This document shows, one piece after another, positions 27,297 through 36,863 of a stretch of DNA of 64,000 nucleotides. Within the stretch, counting starts at the first letter, position 1, and each line of letters starts with the position of its first letter. The position numbers were made by a program, and so were the translations under genes. Below the pieces are notes generated by a model, which saw only the letters and a list, made by a program, of their open reading frames with translations, was not told the origin of the DNA and searched no databases. This DNA comes from Nitrospinaceae bacterium (lineage in GTDB: Bacteria > Nitrospinota > Nitrospinia > Nitrospinales > Nitrospinaceae): NCBI GenBank assembly GCA_024644405.1, contig JAHELC010000002.1, positions 186,001-250,000 on the forward strand. The letters run 5' to 3'.

Positions 27297-29246
27297 ATGA
27301 AAACACCTCTACTCAAGAATAATCTTGCCATTGCCCTGATATTAGCGACGCTAGGGTTTTTAGCCTATGCGGGAACCCTGCGATCGCCTTTTCTGGTTTC
27401 TGAAGTCCAGTCAATATTGGAAAATCCGATCATTCATGATTTTTCAAGGGTTAATGATATTGTACGGATTGACCAGATTTTCAACGGCTCGCTCCCCAAG
27501 CTATCCTTCGCCATTAACTATTGGATGGGTCATGGCATCCCCTGGGGTTACCACCTGGTCAACCTGTTGATTCACCTGGGAGTGGGTCTGGCTTTTTATT
27601 GGGTGGTCCGCGAGTGGTTGATCTTTTTTGATCAGAAGGACCCCCGGTATTTAAACTGGTTGCCATTGATCGCGTCCGGGATTCATTTGCTCCACCCGCT
27701 GAACTCGCAAGCGGTCATTCTCATTTCATCGCGCCCCATCCTGTTTGGAAGCCTGTTTTATCTGCTGACTTTCGGGTTTTTGGCCCGTTTTTTAAGGGAA
27801 TACAGGGAGAACCCGAAAAAAGCCAAGGGCTCGATCGACCTTTTGATGGTCATGGCCTGCTTCGCGGTAGGGGGTACCAGCGAACCGATAATGGTCACCT
27901 TGCCGTTCATGGCTTGGATATTTTCAAGATTCTATATGGCCTCCACCCGGAAGGTGGAAGGGGAAATATTTGCCCTGGCGCTGATCCCCTGGATCATTTA
28001 CCTGATCTACCAGCTCTCCACCCCTGCCTCCGAACTGGTAGCCGGTTTTACGGGTAAGTCCGGCAGTCTGGCCACTCTTTATTTTTTGACTCAGATCAAA
28101 GCGTTTGTTTTTTATTACCTGCCCAAAGCCCTGTTTCCAATTCATTTGAATCTGGATCCCGATTTCCGTCTGGTGAGTGGCATAGGGGATTGGACCTGGA
28201 TGCTCTCGCTGGTCGTCGTTGGCGCGCTGTTTGCGCTGGCGCGGGCCACCCGGTCCAGTCTGGTGCAATGGGCGTTCCTTTGGTCCTTTTTAATTTTCGT
28301 CAGTTATTATGCATTTGCCATGGATGATCCGGTGGTGTCCGAGCCCCGGTTTTACTTGCCGGGACTGGGGATCCATCTCATCCTGGCAGCAGGACTGGTA
28401 GAGTTGGGAATCCGCCACCCGATCGCCGGATGGCTGCGTGTAGGCGTACCGGCCCTGTTCCTGATTCTGACTTTCGGCCGGGGACAGGACTACCGGTCGG
28501 AGATCTCCCTGTGGCAAGACACCGCCCAAAATTCTCCCCACAAACCGCGCGTCCATTACGAACTGGGAAGGGCCTACCTGAAGGATGGACACACTGAACA
28601 AGCGGAACAGGAGTTGGTCACCACCCTGCGCCTCAATGCCACCCACCTCCCGTCTCTGATCAAGATGGGTGAGCTTCAAATTCAGCGGAAAGAGTATGCG
28701 AAAGCATTGGAGTACTACCAGGAACTGGTCCGCCAGAATATCAAAGTGCCCGCGGTTAACTTTAATACCGGGCTGGCCCTGCTCGAAATGGAAAAACCTA
28801 AAGCAGCCCTGCCGTATCTAGAAGAGGCGGTGGCCAAACAACCCGGAGTCGCCTCCTGGAATTTGACCCTGGCCCGGGCTTATCACAAATCACACCGGTT
28901 GCAGAAAGCCTTGAAATATTACCGCGCCAGTCTGCAGATCGACCCGGACCAGTCGGTTGCCCATAACGAGATGGGCATGGTGTTCTGGGACCTGAAATCC
29001 TTTTACTTCGCGGATGCGTCTTTTCAAAAAGCGTATCAGTTGGATCAACAATACGTGGGCGCGTTGAACAACCTGGCCAGTTCCAGCATGCTGTTCAAAA
29101 AATACGACCAGGCTATTGTCTACCTCAACCGCCTGCTGGAGATCAACCCGGAGGACGACAACGCCTACCAGTTACGGGTCGCGGCCCGGCGATTCCAAAA
29201 ACAACAGACACTGGAACCCCCGCCGACCGTACAGGATTTCCATTAA
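27297..29246 (+). CDS. TMTC-like polytopic membrane protein with C-terminal TPRs
   Basis: A 649-residue protein. About 400 residues carry roughly ten membrane segments, and a soluble TPR array follows (about residues 415-635: HYELGRAYLKDGHTEQAEQEL, ALEYYQELV, AHNEMGMVFWDLKSFYFAD and others). The N-terminal layout (ENPIIHDF, then SFAINYWMGHGIPWGYHLVNLLIHL) matches the GT-C fold TMTC/O-mannosyltransferase-like family. The acidic pair usually found after the first TM is replaced by VSEVQS, so glycosyltransferase activity is uncertain. It stands alone before a tRNA gene. Confidence 0.7.
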   Translation: MKTPLLKNNLAIALILATLGFLAYAGTLRSPFLVSEVQSILENPIIHDFSRVNDIVRIDQIFNGSLPKLSFAINYWMGHGIPWGYHLVNLLIHLGVGLAFYWVVREWLIFFDQKDPRYLNWLPLIASGIHLLHPLNSQAVILISSRPILFGSLFYLLTFGFLARFLREYRENPKKAKGSIDLLMVMACFAVGGTSEPIMVTLPFMAWIFSRFYMASTRKVEGEIFALALIPWIIYLIYQLSTPASELVAGFTGKSGSLATLYFLTQIKAFVFYYLPKALFPIHLNLDPDFRLVSGIGDWTWMLSLVVVGALFALARATRSSLVQWAFLWSFLIFVSYYAFAMDDPVVSEPRFYLPGLGIHLILAAGLVELGIRHPIAGWLRVGVPALFLILTFGRGQDYRSEISLWQDTAQNSPHKPRVHYELGRAYLKDGHTEQAEQELVTTLRLNATHLPSLIKMGELQIQRKEYAKALEYYQELVRQNIKVPAVNFNTGLALLEMEKPKAALPYLEEAVAKQPGVASWNLTLARAYHKSHRLQKALKYYRASLQIDPDQSVAHNEMGMVFWDLKSFYFADASFQKAYQLDQQYVGALNNLASSSMLFKKYDQAIVYLNRLLEINPEDDNAYQLRVAARRFQKQQTLEPPPTVQDFH

Positions 29247-29305
29247 AAAACGCCCCTTTCCCCGTTGTCCTTTGCAGCCGGGTGTGATAACTTTTTCAGA
29301 ATCAT

Positions 29306-29392
29306 GCCGAAGTGGTGGAACTGGTAGACGCGCTGGATTCAAAATCCAGTGAGGGCAACCTCGTGTCGGTTCGATTCCGACCTTCGGCACCA
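29306..29392 (+). tRNA. tRNA-Leu (anticodon CAA)
   Basis: An 87-base cloverleaf. Acceptor stem GCCGAAG (29306-29312) pairs with CTTCGGC (29382-29388), and CCA is encoded. The anticodon arm CTGGA-TTCAAAA-TCCAG gives anticodon CAA, reading UUG. The long variable arm (TGAGGGCAACCTCG) is typical of leucine tRNAs, and GGTTCGATTCC forms the T arm. Confidence 0.97.
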
Positions 29393-29502
29393 CTACCCGT
29401 GGGGGGAGCTTGCAATAACTCCCTCCGCGGTCCAAATTTTCCGGGCGCCTTTGAAATAAGCGAATCTGAGCTCTCGCCGTCGATGCGTACCATAGAATTT
29501 TG

Positions 29503-29541
29503 AGAGGAGTTGTGGCCACCCGCAACTCCTCTTGCATTTTT
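29503..29541 (+). terminator. Rho-independent terminator after tRNA-Leu
   Basis: AGAGGAGTTG (29503-29512) pairs perfectly with CAACTCCTCT (29523-29532), followed by TGCATTTTTA. It lies 110 bases after the tRNA and faces the same way. Confidence 0.75.
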
Positions 29542-29682
29542 ATCCGTCTCTCAGGCCGTAGAGTGACCCATAGCGGAGGCCTGGGATTGTTTCAATTCTG
29601 CTTTACTTGGAGGAAGTATTCTTCGTAGAATGGCGCTTCACTAAATTTCGATCGACTACTTGGAAGCATCAGGAAAACCTTC

Positions 29683-30552
29683 ATGGCGAAAATCCGCAAG
29701 CTGGACAAACAGAAAATAGAATCCAAAAAAGACCGGCTGGAAAGAGCCGACTTGAGCAAGGCGGATCTGGAAGGCATCGACCTGAGCCGGGGAGTCCTCA
29801 AGGAAGCGCAATTTCAAAAATCAAATCTCAAAAAAGCGAACTTTGAACAGGCCGGGTTGAACGGGGCAGACTTTACCGGCAGTTTTCTGGTGGGCGCCAA
29901 TTTCAAATCGGCGCAACTGATCCGGGCGAATTTCACGAAAACCAACCTGAGCGGGGTGGACCTGAGCGGAACGGACCTCAGCGCTTCCTGGTTCAACAAG
30001 GCGTTAGCCTTGAAAGCCGATTTCCACGATTCCAATCTCAACCGGGCCGAACTCAACCAGGCCCAGCTGAAAGGGTGTGATCTCCGGAATGTGAATCTCA
30101 ACAAGAGCGATTTGCGGGGGGCGCATTTGATGGAGTCCGACCTGTCCGGTGCCCGTATCCCCAAATCCCATCTCAGCAAAGCCAATTTCACCGGGGCCAA
30201 GCTCGAAAAAACGGATCTCAGCGGATGCAACCTGAGCGGGTGCGACTTCCGGGAGGCGAATCTCAGGGGCGCCGATTTCTCCGATTCGATTCTCAACCGG
30301 GTGTATTTCAAGGGAGCGGATCTGACCGAAGCGAATTTGAGCGGCGCCAACATCCGGGGTTCCGACCTGGCGGAGACTTGCCTCACGCAGACCAATCTCA
30401 AGGGCGCGGACCTCTCGCTGGCGACCAATCTTTCCAGTGACAAGCTAAAGACGGCGCTCATCGACCGGAAAACCAAACTGCCGGACAATCTCGAAGTCAC
30501 CTGGACTTCAGAAACCGAATTCGAATGCACCGAATCCGCCGTGGAAGAGTAA
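29683..30552 (+). CDS. Pentapeptide-repeat protein
   Basis: A 289-residue protein built almost wholly of A(D/N)Lxx repeats (for example RADLSKADLEGIDLSRG, LNGADFTGSFL, ANFKSAQL). These should form a right-handed quadrilateral beta helix. No signal peptide. An N-terminal Lys-rich stretch and a short acidic C-terminal tail flank the solenoid. Some pentapeptide proteins mimic DNA and protect gyrase (Qnr/MfpA); nothing here proves that role. It appears monocistronic. Confidence 0.92.
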   Translation: MAKIRKLDKQKIESKKDRLERADLSKADLEGIDLSRGVLKEAQFQKSNLKKANFEQAGLNGADFTGSFLVGANFKSAQLIRANFTKTNLSGVDLSGTDLSASWFNKALALKADFHDSNLNRAELNQAQLKGCDLRNVNLNKSDLRGAHLMESDLSGARIPKSHLSKANFTGAKLEKTDLSGCNLSGCDFREANLRGADFSDSILNRVYFKGADLTEANLSGANIRGSDLAETCLTQTNLKGADLSLATNLSSDKLKTALIDRKTKLPDNLEVTWTSETEFECTESAVEE

Positions 30553-30616
30553 CCGCTTCCAGCAGTACAGATACATTCCTTCTTATTCACCTGGATAAAC
30601 TATTTTGAGATTTATG

Positions 30617-30644
30617 TTGTTAAATGGGAAATCTTGGTTATAAT
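30617..30644 (+). promoter_or_regulatory. Sigma-70 promoter for the DEAD-box gene
   Basis: TTGTTA (30617-30622), a 16-base spacer, and a consensus TATAAT (30639-30644). It implies transcription from about 30651 and a leader of about 245 bases before the helicase start. Between 30553 and 30896 I see no gene. Confidence 0.55.
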
Positions 30645-30650
30645 CAGGGA

Positions 30651-30896
30651 TTACATTAGGTGGTTGTAGCCGTCTAGAGAATTACTGGTGTCGAACCAGG
30701 GAATGTTTTCCTTTTTGGTTGAGAAAAGTCCGACCCCTCACAAGGCCTAAGTCTGAATTTCTCCCCCGTTTTTTCTCCATATTGCACAATTTCTTCTAAC
30801 ACATAAGAAATCAATCACACCCTTAAAACTGAAGCTGGAGCTTTGCGCTCTGATGGTCTGCGTCATGCAGCATCATTATTTTACTATGGAGAAAAC
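30651..30896 (+). other. Long 5' leader of the DEAD-box helicase mRNA
   Basis: A roughly 245-base untranslated stretch between the predicted promoter and the helicase ATG, ending in GGAGAAAAC. Long leaders of this kind are typical of cold-shock helicase and csp genes, where they control stability and translation. No open frame of note lies within it. Confidence 0.4.
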
Positions 30897-32270
30897 ATGT
30901 TAACCCAATCAATACCCGCCTCCAATCCAGGAGGATTCGACACTCTCAATCTCATCAGCCCCCTCTGCCGTGCGGTCAGCGAAGAACAATACACACTGCC
31001 CACGCCGATTCAGATGGAAGCAATTCCCCATCTGCTGCAGGGCCGTGACCTTCTGGGATGCGCGCAAACCGGGACCGGTAAAACCGCTGCGTTTGCCCTA
31101 CCCATTCTACAAGGCCTCGCAAAACACAAAGAGAAACCCAGGCCGAAGGAAGTCCGGGCGCTCATCCTGACACCCACCCGCGAACTGGCGTTGCAGATTG
31201 ACGAAAGTTTCCAGGTGTACGGACGTTATATGAAATTCAATCAAGCGGTGGTTTTCGGCGGGGTGAGCCCCCGCAACCAGATCCGCGCGTTATCGCGTGG
31301 CGTCGATGTTCTCGTCGCAACCCCCGGGAGACTGCTCGACCTGTTCAACCAGGGCTGTCTGCGCATGGACAAGATTGATGTGTTTGTCCTCGACGAAGCC
31401 GATCAAATGCTCGACATGGGATTTTTGCCCGACGTCAAAAAAATATTTAACGCGATTCCGGACACCCGTCAAACCGTGTTGTTTTCCGCGACCATGCCCG
31501 ATGAAATCGTTCGCCTCACTCACAAGTTTCTCAACGACCCGATCAAAGTCAGCGTTTCTCCTCCGTCCAGAACCGTGGAGAAAGTGGACCAACGCATTTT
31601 GTTTGTGGATCGGGAAAACAAGAGTGCCTTGCTTGCATCGATTCTCGAGGACGAAAGCGTCTATCGGGTTCTCGTATTCACGCGCACCAAGCACGGCGCC
31701 AACCGTGTCGCTAAAATTTTGACTAAAAAACGAATTCGAACCGAAGCGATTCATGGCAACAAATCACAATCGGCGCGCATGCAGGCTTTGAATAAATTCC
31801 GTTCCGGGCACGTTCGGGTGCTCGTGGCGACAGATGTCGCCTCCCGCGGCCTGGACGTGGACGACATCACCCACGTCATCAATTACGAATTGCCCAAGGA
31901 AGCGGAAAGCTATGTCCACCGCATCGGCCGCACCGCGCGCGCCGGAGCAACGGGCATTGCGATTTCATTTTGCGATGCCGAAGAGCGCGGCTATTTGCGC
32001 GTGATCGAGAGAACCATTAAACAGAATGTGACCGTGGACAAGGATCATCCCTATCACTCCGACGCGATCGCCTCCAGGGCAAGTCATCGAAGTGGGGGTA
32101 ACGGAAACGGGGGGCGAAGAGGAGCGGGAGCCGGGAGAAGGAATCCTAACAGCCGGTCTGCCAAGCCCGGCAAACGATCCTCTCAAAGAGCCAACCCATC
32201 GGCTCCATCCGGTTACGGTAAAAAGAAAAGATCCTTTCGTGCCAAGCCACACAAGAGCCGACCCGCGTAA
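30897..32270 (+). CDS. DEAD-box ATP-dependent RNA helicase, RhlE/CsdA type
   Basis: A 457-residue helicase. Motifs in order: Q motif (YTLPTPIQMEAIP), I (AQTGTGKT), Ia (PTRELALQ), II (VLDEADQML), III (SAT), IV-V (VLVATDVASRGLDVDDI) and VI (HRIGRTARAG). The C-terminal tail is Gly/Arg/Lys/Ser-rich and basic, suited to RNA binding. The ATG at 30897 has GGAG at correct spacing; a TTG 18 codons upstream is less likely. RNA remodelling, ribosome assembly and cold response are the usual roles. Confidence 0.95.
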   Translation: MLTQSIPASNPGGFDTLNLISPLCRAVSEEQYTLPTPIQMEAIPHLLQGRDLLGCAQTGTGKTAAFALPILQGLAKHKEKPRPKEVRALILTPTRELALQIDESFQVYGRYMKFNQAVVFGGVSPRNQIRALSRGVDVLVATPGRLLDLFNQGCLRMDKIDVFVLDEADQMLDMGFLPDVKKIFNAIPDTRQTVLFSATMPDEIVRLTHKFLNDPIKVSVSPPSRTVEKVDQRILFVDRENKSALLASILEDESVYRVLVFTRTKHGANRVAKILTKKRIRTEAIHGNKSQSARMQALNKFRSGHVRVLVATDVASRGLDVDDITHVINYELPKEAESYVHRIGRTARAGATGIAISFCDAEERGYLRVIERTIKQNVTVDKDHPYHSDAIASRASHRSGGNGNGGRRGAGAGRRNPNSRSAKPGKRSSQRANPSAPSGYGKKKRSFRAKPHKSRPA

Positions 32271-32357
32271 CGCTGGACCTAAATTTTGAACTGCCTTCAG
32301 GGGGAATAAAAGGCAGACACGGCCATTTCGATTGAGCGGTTTTCTCTTCCGGCTTGA

Positions 32358-33590
32358 CTAGGTGTACCTGGAAGTGACTTCTTCCGGAGTCGACTCCACT
32401 TTGTGCACCGTCAGGTCGGAACCCTGCAGTTCATCGTCTTTTTCCAAACGGATGCCGAACAGGCCGTCCAGGGTTTTATAGACGATGAACCCGGCCACCA
32501 GAGCCACCGCCACCGCGGCCAGCGAACCGATCAACTGCGCCATAAAGGTGACGTCGCCTATTCCGCCAAAGGACTTGAGTCCGAAAATGCCGCAGGCAAT
32601 GCCGCCCCAGGTTCCGCAAATGCCGTGCAGGGGCCAGACGCCGAGCACATCGTCGATCTTCAATTTCTCCTGCTCCCAGGTAAACCCGTAAACGAAGATG
32701 ACCCCCGCAATGCCGCCGATAAAAAAAGCGCCAATGGGATGCACCTGATCCGACCCGGCGCAGATGGCCACCAAACCCGCCAGTGCTCCGTTATGGATAA
32801 AACCGGGATCGTTTTTGGAAACGACGAGAGCAAATAAAATTCCACCCACCATGGCGAACAGGGAATTCATCGCCACCAGTCCGGAGATGCCCTTGATGGT
32901 GGCGGCGGACATGACGTTAAATCCGAACCAGCCGATGCACAGCATCCACGCACCCAACGCGAGAAAAGGAATGTTGCTGACCGGGATGGGCCGGCTTCTG
33001 CCCTGCGAATCCCAGCGGCCGATACGGGGCCCTAAAATAATCACACCGACGAGTGCCAGCCAGCCGCCCATGGAATGCACGACGACCGATCCGGCAAAAT
33101 CATGGAAGGGCGCTCCGGCAAACTTCTCCAGCCAGGAACCGGCCTGACCGAGAAAAGAAATTTGTCCCCAGACCATGCCTTCAAAAAAGGAGTAGACCAC
33201 CGCCACGAAAATTGCGGCGGCTACCGCCTGCGTCCAGAACTTGGCGCGCTCTGCAATGCCGCCGGAGATAATCGCTGGAACCGCAGCGGCGAAGGTCAGC
33301 AGAAAAAAGAAATGTACCAGCTCGTATCCCTGTTTGTCAGCGACCAGGGTTCCGGCCGATTGATAAAAGTAAACTCCATAAGCAACGGCATAGCCGATGG
33401 TGAAATAGATGACCGTGCTGATCGCAAAGTCAACAATGATTTTTACCAAAGCGTTGACCTGATTTTTTTTGCGTACCGTGCCCACCTCAAGAAAGGCAAA
33501 ACCGCCATGCATGGCAAACACCATGGCCGCCCCCAACATCATGAACAACACGTCACCGCTCTGTTCAAGAGCAAGGACATCATTTTCCAT
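32358..33590 (-). CDS. amtB: Ammonium transporter
   Basis: A 410-residue Amt/MEP/Rh channel with 11 expected membrane helices and no signal peptide. HDFAGSVVVHSMGGWLALVG holds the conserved Asp and first pore His, and WPLHGICGTWGGIACG holds the second pore His. The C-terminal cytoplasmic tail is present (FGIRLEKDDELQGSDL), where GlnK would bind. No glnK follows it here, unlike most amtB loci. It imports ammonium at low external concentration. Confidence 0.95.
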   Translation of the reverse strand: MENDVLALEQSGDVLFMMLGAAMVFAMHGGFAFLEVGTVRKKNQVNALVKIIVDFAISTVIYFTIGYAVAYGVYFYQSAGTLVADKQGYELVHFFFLLTFAAAVPAIISGGIAERAKFWTQAVAAAIFVAVVYSFFEGMVWGQISFLGQAGSWLEKFAGAPFHDFAGSVVVHSMGGWLALVGVIILGPRIGRWDSQGRSRPIPVSNIPFLALGAWMLCIGWFGFNVMSAATIKGISGLVAMNSLFAMVGGILFALVVSKNDPGFIHNGALAGLVAICAGSDQVHPIGAFFIGGIAGVIFVYGFTWEQEKLKIDDVLGVWPLHGICGTWGGIACGIFGLKSFGGIGDVTFMAQLIGSLAAVAVALVAGFIVYKTLDGLFGIRLEKDDELQGSDLTVHKVESTPEEVTSRYT

Positions 33591-33710
33591 AAGTTCCCCC
33601 TTTTTCTACTCGTTCTAAAACCCGCCCAGAGTATAATGAATGCGCCCTAAGTATCGGTCCGACTTTGTATTCAAAGGACCGAATTCATTTCCCCCGAGGC
33701 TCTGTTAGAA

Positions 33711-35711
33711 ATGCCGCAAATTATACAAGATTTAGCTCTCCTTTTGTTGGTTTCTTTGCCGATTAACGTGCTTTTCCATCGGATCCGACTGCCTTCCATC
33801 ATGGGATTTCTGATTGCCGGAATTCTGATCGGTCCGCACGGATTAGGATTGATTGGCAACCCCGCTTCCGTAGAAAACCTCGCAGAAATAGGGGTAATCC
33901 TCCTGTTGTTTATTATCGGCCTCGAGTTCTCCGTCTCCCATCTGCTTAAAAATATGGCATCCATCATCAGTGCCGGCGTCCTGCAAATGGGCCTGACGAT
34001 CGCGGCCTGGTATTTTATTCAAAAACATTATCTGGGAGATTCCGGACCGTTGAGCCTGGCGCTGGCTATGATGGTCGCGCTCAGCAGTACCGCCATTGTC
34101 CTGAAGATGATTACCGACCGCGCTGAACTGGATACCCTGCACGGTCGCACCTCCGTCGGCATCCTTCTGTTTCAGGATTTATGCGTCGTGCCGTTGATGT
34201 TGATGATTCCCCTGCTGGCCCACAGCCAGGAAACCTCCGGTATGGATTTCGCCTTTGCATTTGGTAAAGCCCTCGCCGCCGTGACGGGAATCTTCTTTCT
34301 GTCCCGCCTGCTGGTTCCCCGGTTTCTCAGCACCGTCGCACGGGTGGGCAGCAAGGAACACCTGACGCTTCTGGTCATTCTCATTATCCTGGGAACCGGA
34401 TGGGTCTCGCATCAATTGGGTTTGTCGCTGATCATGGGCGCCTTTATCGCCGGACTGATCATTTCCGAATCGGAGTACAGCCACCAGATCATCCTCGATA
34501 TCCTGCCGCTGAGAGATTACTTCAGCAGTATCTTTTTTATATCCATCGGCATGCTGTTGAACCTTGGAAATTTCATGGACCATTTTTCCATGATAATGTA
34601 TCTCACGTTCGCCGTTATTGTTTTGAAAATCGCCTCCGGTTTTCTCGCGGCAGTCGCGGTCGGAAGCCCTGCGCGCATTTCTTTTATTGTAGGCGTCCGG
34701 TTGGCGCAAATTGGTGAGTTCTCGCTGATTCTGGCGGGACTGGCTCTGACACAGGGACTGCTCTCTACCGACAATCACCAGATGTTTTTGAGCGTGGCGG
34801 TATTGACCATGTTGATCGCCCCGGTGTTGATCCAGGTTTCTTCTCCGGTATCCTATTTTATTTTTTCCAAATGGGCGGCAGGCGGAATTCAGGAAGAAAT
34901 TCGGGAACAACCGGGCAAAAAACTCAAGGGGCACGTCATCATTGCAGGTTACGATGTCGTGGGCCGAAACCTGGCGCGCGTGCTCAAGGAAACCCAAATT
35001 CCCTTTATAGTAGTGGAATTGGATGGCGAAAGGGTCAAGCATGCGTTATCAGAAAAAGTTCCTATACTTTATGGAGACGCCAGCCACCGAGCCACGTTGA
35101 GCCGGGCCGGTATCGCGCAGGCTAAAATCATCGCGTATTCGATACCCGATCATCAGGCCACGGGACAGTCGATCCGGTTGGCGCGGCAACTCAACCCGAA
35201 TATTTTCATCATGGCAAAAACCCGTTTCTCTTCGCAAGTGGATGAGCTGCAAAAAGCCGGGGCGAATCAGGTGATCCCCGAGGAGTTTGAAACTTCCATT
35301 GAAATTTTTTCACGGGTGTTGCGGGAGTTTCAAATGCCCAACAATATCATCGAGCAACAGGTGGAATTGGTTCGCCTGGAAGGTTACGGAATGTTCCGCG
35401 GGTTGTCTCTCAACATGGAAAGCCTGCAAAATTTCTCCACATACCTGACGGCATCCCTGAGTCAATCTTTTCAGGTGATGGCAGACTCGTGGTCCAACGG
35501 CAAACAGCTGGATCAACTGAGTTTGACTCCGCGAACCGGCACGATGCTGATCGCCGTGGTCCGAGACAACCACGCTCAACCCAATCCTTCCGGAGATTTT
35601 CGTATTGAAACCGAGGACGTGCTGATTTTGTTCGGCCGGCACGCGCAAATGGACCAGGCGATGCGGCTCCTGCAGTCCGGGCCCAATGGAACAAACTCAC
35701 AAATAGTGTAA
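33711..35711 (+). CDS. CPA2 monovalent cation:proton antiporter with RCK domain
   Basis: A 666-residue KefB/KefC-like transporter. Residues 1-390 form the Na/H-exchanger membrane domain with about 12 helices (GFLIAGILIGPHGLGLIG, LFIIGLEFS, ALSSTAIVLK, GAFIAGLIIS). Next is a TrkA-N/RCK Rossmann domain (HVIIAGYDVVGRNLARVLK, VVELDGERV, YGDASHRATL). A TrkA-C domain (FRIETEDVLILFGRHAQM) ends the protein. It likely exports K+ or Na+ under nucleotide or redox control. It diverges from amtB. Confidence 0.92.
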   Translation: MPQIIQDLALLLLVSLPINVLFHRIRLPSIMGFLIAGILIGPHGLGLIGNPASVENLAEIGVILLLFIIGLEFSVSHLLKNMASIISAGVLQMGLTIAAWYFIQKHYLGDSGPLSLALAMMVALSSTAIVLKMITDRAELDTLHGRTSVGILLFQDLCVVPLMLMIPLLAHSQETSGMDFAFAFGKALAAVTGIFFLSRLLVPRFLSTVARVGSKEHLTLLVILIILGTGWVSHQLGLSLIMGAFIAGLIISESEYSHQIILDILPLRDYFSSIFFISIGMLLNLGNFMDHFSMIMYLTFAVIVLKIASGFLAAVAVGSPARISFIVGVRLAQIGEFSLILAGLALTQGLLSTDNHQMFLSVAVLTMLIAPVLIQVSSPVSYFIFSKWAAGGIQEEIREQPGKKLKGHVIIAGYDVVGRNLARVLKETQIPFIVVELDGERVKHALSEKVPILYGDASHRATLSRAGIAQAKIIAYSIPDHQATGQSIRLARQLNPNIFIMAKTRFSSQVDELQKAGANQVIPEEFETSIEIFSRVLREFQMPNNIIEQQVELVRLEGYGMFRGLSLNMESLQNFSTYLTASLSQSFQVMADSWSNGKQLDQLSLTPRTGTMLIAVVRDNHAQPNPSGDFRIETEDVLILFGRHAQMDQAMRLLQSGPNGTNSQIV

Positions 35712-35751
35712 ACGGTTTGAAAAAGTTGGAATCGGATAGAACGCGGTTGGG

Positions 35752-36393
35752 TTACGCCGGTGTTCTCTGGACGCCCACTCTTTTCTGGGGTCCCTTTGCT
35801 CTTTTGATCGTGGAAGCAACCGACTTGAGGGTTGTCCCCCGACCGGCCCGGAACCGGGTTGGAATATAGGTGGGTAAAATAGGAAGCTGGCTTCCCTTAA
35901 AATCATAAGCCTCGGTACGGGCAAAGGTGGCCAACAACTGGGCGGTGTAATGCGCTTGAATAATATCCTCCACCGGGAAACAGTTGATCACCAGTTTTTT
36001 ACCGCCTCCCTTAAAACCTTTCAAAACCAGTTGCGGAATATACTGACCTCGTTCTCTACCCAACACATCCGCCATCACCGTAACTTTTTCAACCAGGTTA
36101 AACGGAAGGGTCTGGGCTTTGCCAAACTTGGTGATTCCGGACAGTTGAATTTTCCGGGTCCTGCCCTCCAACACAATGGTTGGTTTCCGCTTCAAGTACC
36201 ATAACGCGCTCCACCACAACCCTCCGGTCAAGAGAGCCCACCAAATGGCGGTACTGAATTCATAGGCGGAAAGAAAAAAAGTGAGAAAGACCAGCCCCGT
36301 GCAATTGACATACTTGATCGTATCTTTCAATTCCTGGGTACCGCGGGTGGTCAGGATAACATCGGGATTTATATAATTGGTTTCAAGTGGCAT
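35752..36393 (-). CDS. Hypothetical membrane protein
   Basis: A 213-residue protein of no recognised family. Two adjacent hydrophobic segments (VNCTGLVFLTFFLSAYEF and IWWALLTGGLWWSALWYL) form a hairpin near residues 25-65. A mostly beta, PH-like cytoplasmic region follows (IVLEGRTRKIQLSG, LPFNLVEKVTVMADVLG) with a basic C-terminal tail. The ATG at 36393 is chosen; an upstream frame adds 34 residues without a clear ribosome binding site. Confidence 0.65.
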   Translation of the reverse strand: MPLETNYINPDVILTTRGTQELKDTIKYVNCTGLVFLTFFLSAYEFSTAIWWALLTGGLWWSALWYLKRKPTIVLEGRTRKIQLSGITKFGKAQTLPFNLVEKVTVMADVLGRERGQYIPQLVLKGFKGGGKKLVINCFPVEDIIQAHYTAQLLATFARTEAYDFKGSQLPILPTYIPTRFRAGRGTTLKSVASTIKRAKGPQKRVGVQRTPA

Positions 36394-36863
36394 AGTGGCA
36401 GCAAATTTCCAGCATCTTTTAATTAAAGAACTTACCGAAGGGTATCTTTTAAATTTAAGTGATGCGATGGGGTTTGTCAAAGAGGTTTGTGTCACAATCT
36501 TGCCATGTTTCGCAATCCTTTGAAAAACCCTGCATTTGATTGATTAAATTAGGGTAATGCCGCAAATTGAAAGCCAGAATATCGGGCTTTGGAAGCTCAT
36601 CCAACTCCTTTTGACCGGGGCCGCAGGCCACACCGGATCTCACCCAAATTATTATTTTTTGGGATGATTTATATAGATGACGCGGTGACCTCCGTTGCCG
36701 GATTTTTCAAAACTCCGCTCAAAGCTAAACCCGGAGCGCAAGGATGCCTGTTCATATAATATAATAGCGGTATAAACTGTCCGGCCCCCCTGCCGGGAGG
36801 GTACAGGCTAACCGTTAATGGCAACCGGTGACCCTCGGGCGCAATTGGACGTTTCGAAATGAT
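36394..36863. other. Intergenic region, no gene supported
   Basis: About 470 bases between divergent genes. A TATAAT-like box lies near 36760 (TCATATAATATAATAG), suited to the plus-strand zinc-ribbon gene. Short ORFs in it lack ribosome binding sites and similarity. Confidence 0.5.

Noticed and set aside
36455-36643. 62-codon minus-strand ORF
   Set aside because: No ribosome binding site, no similarity, and it overlaps the upstream end of another frame.
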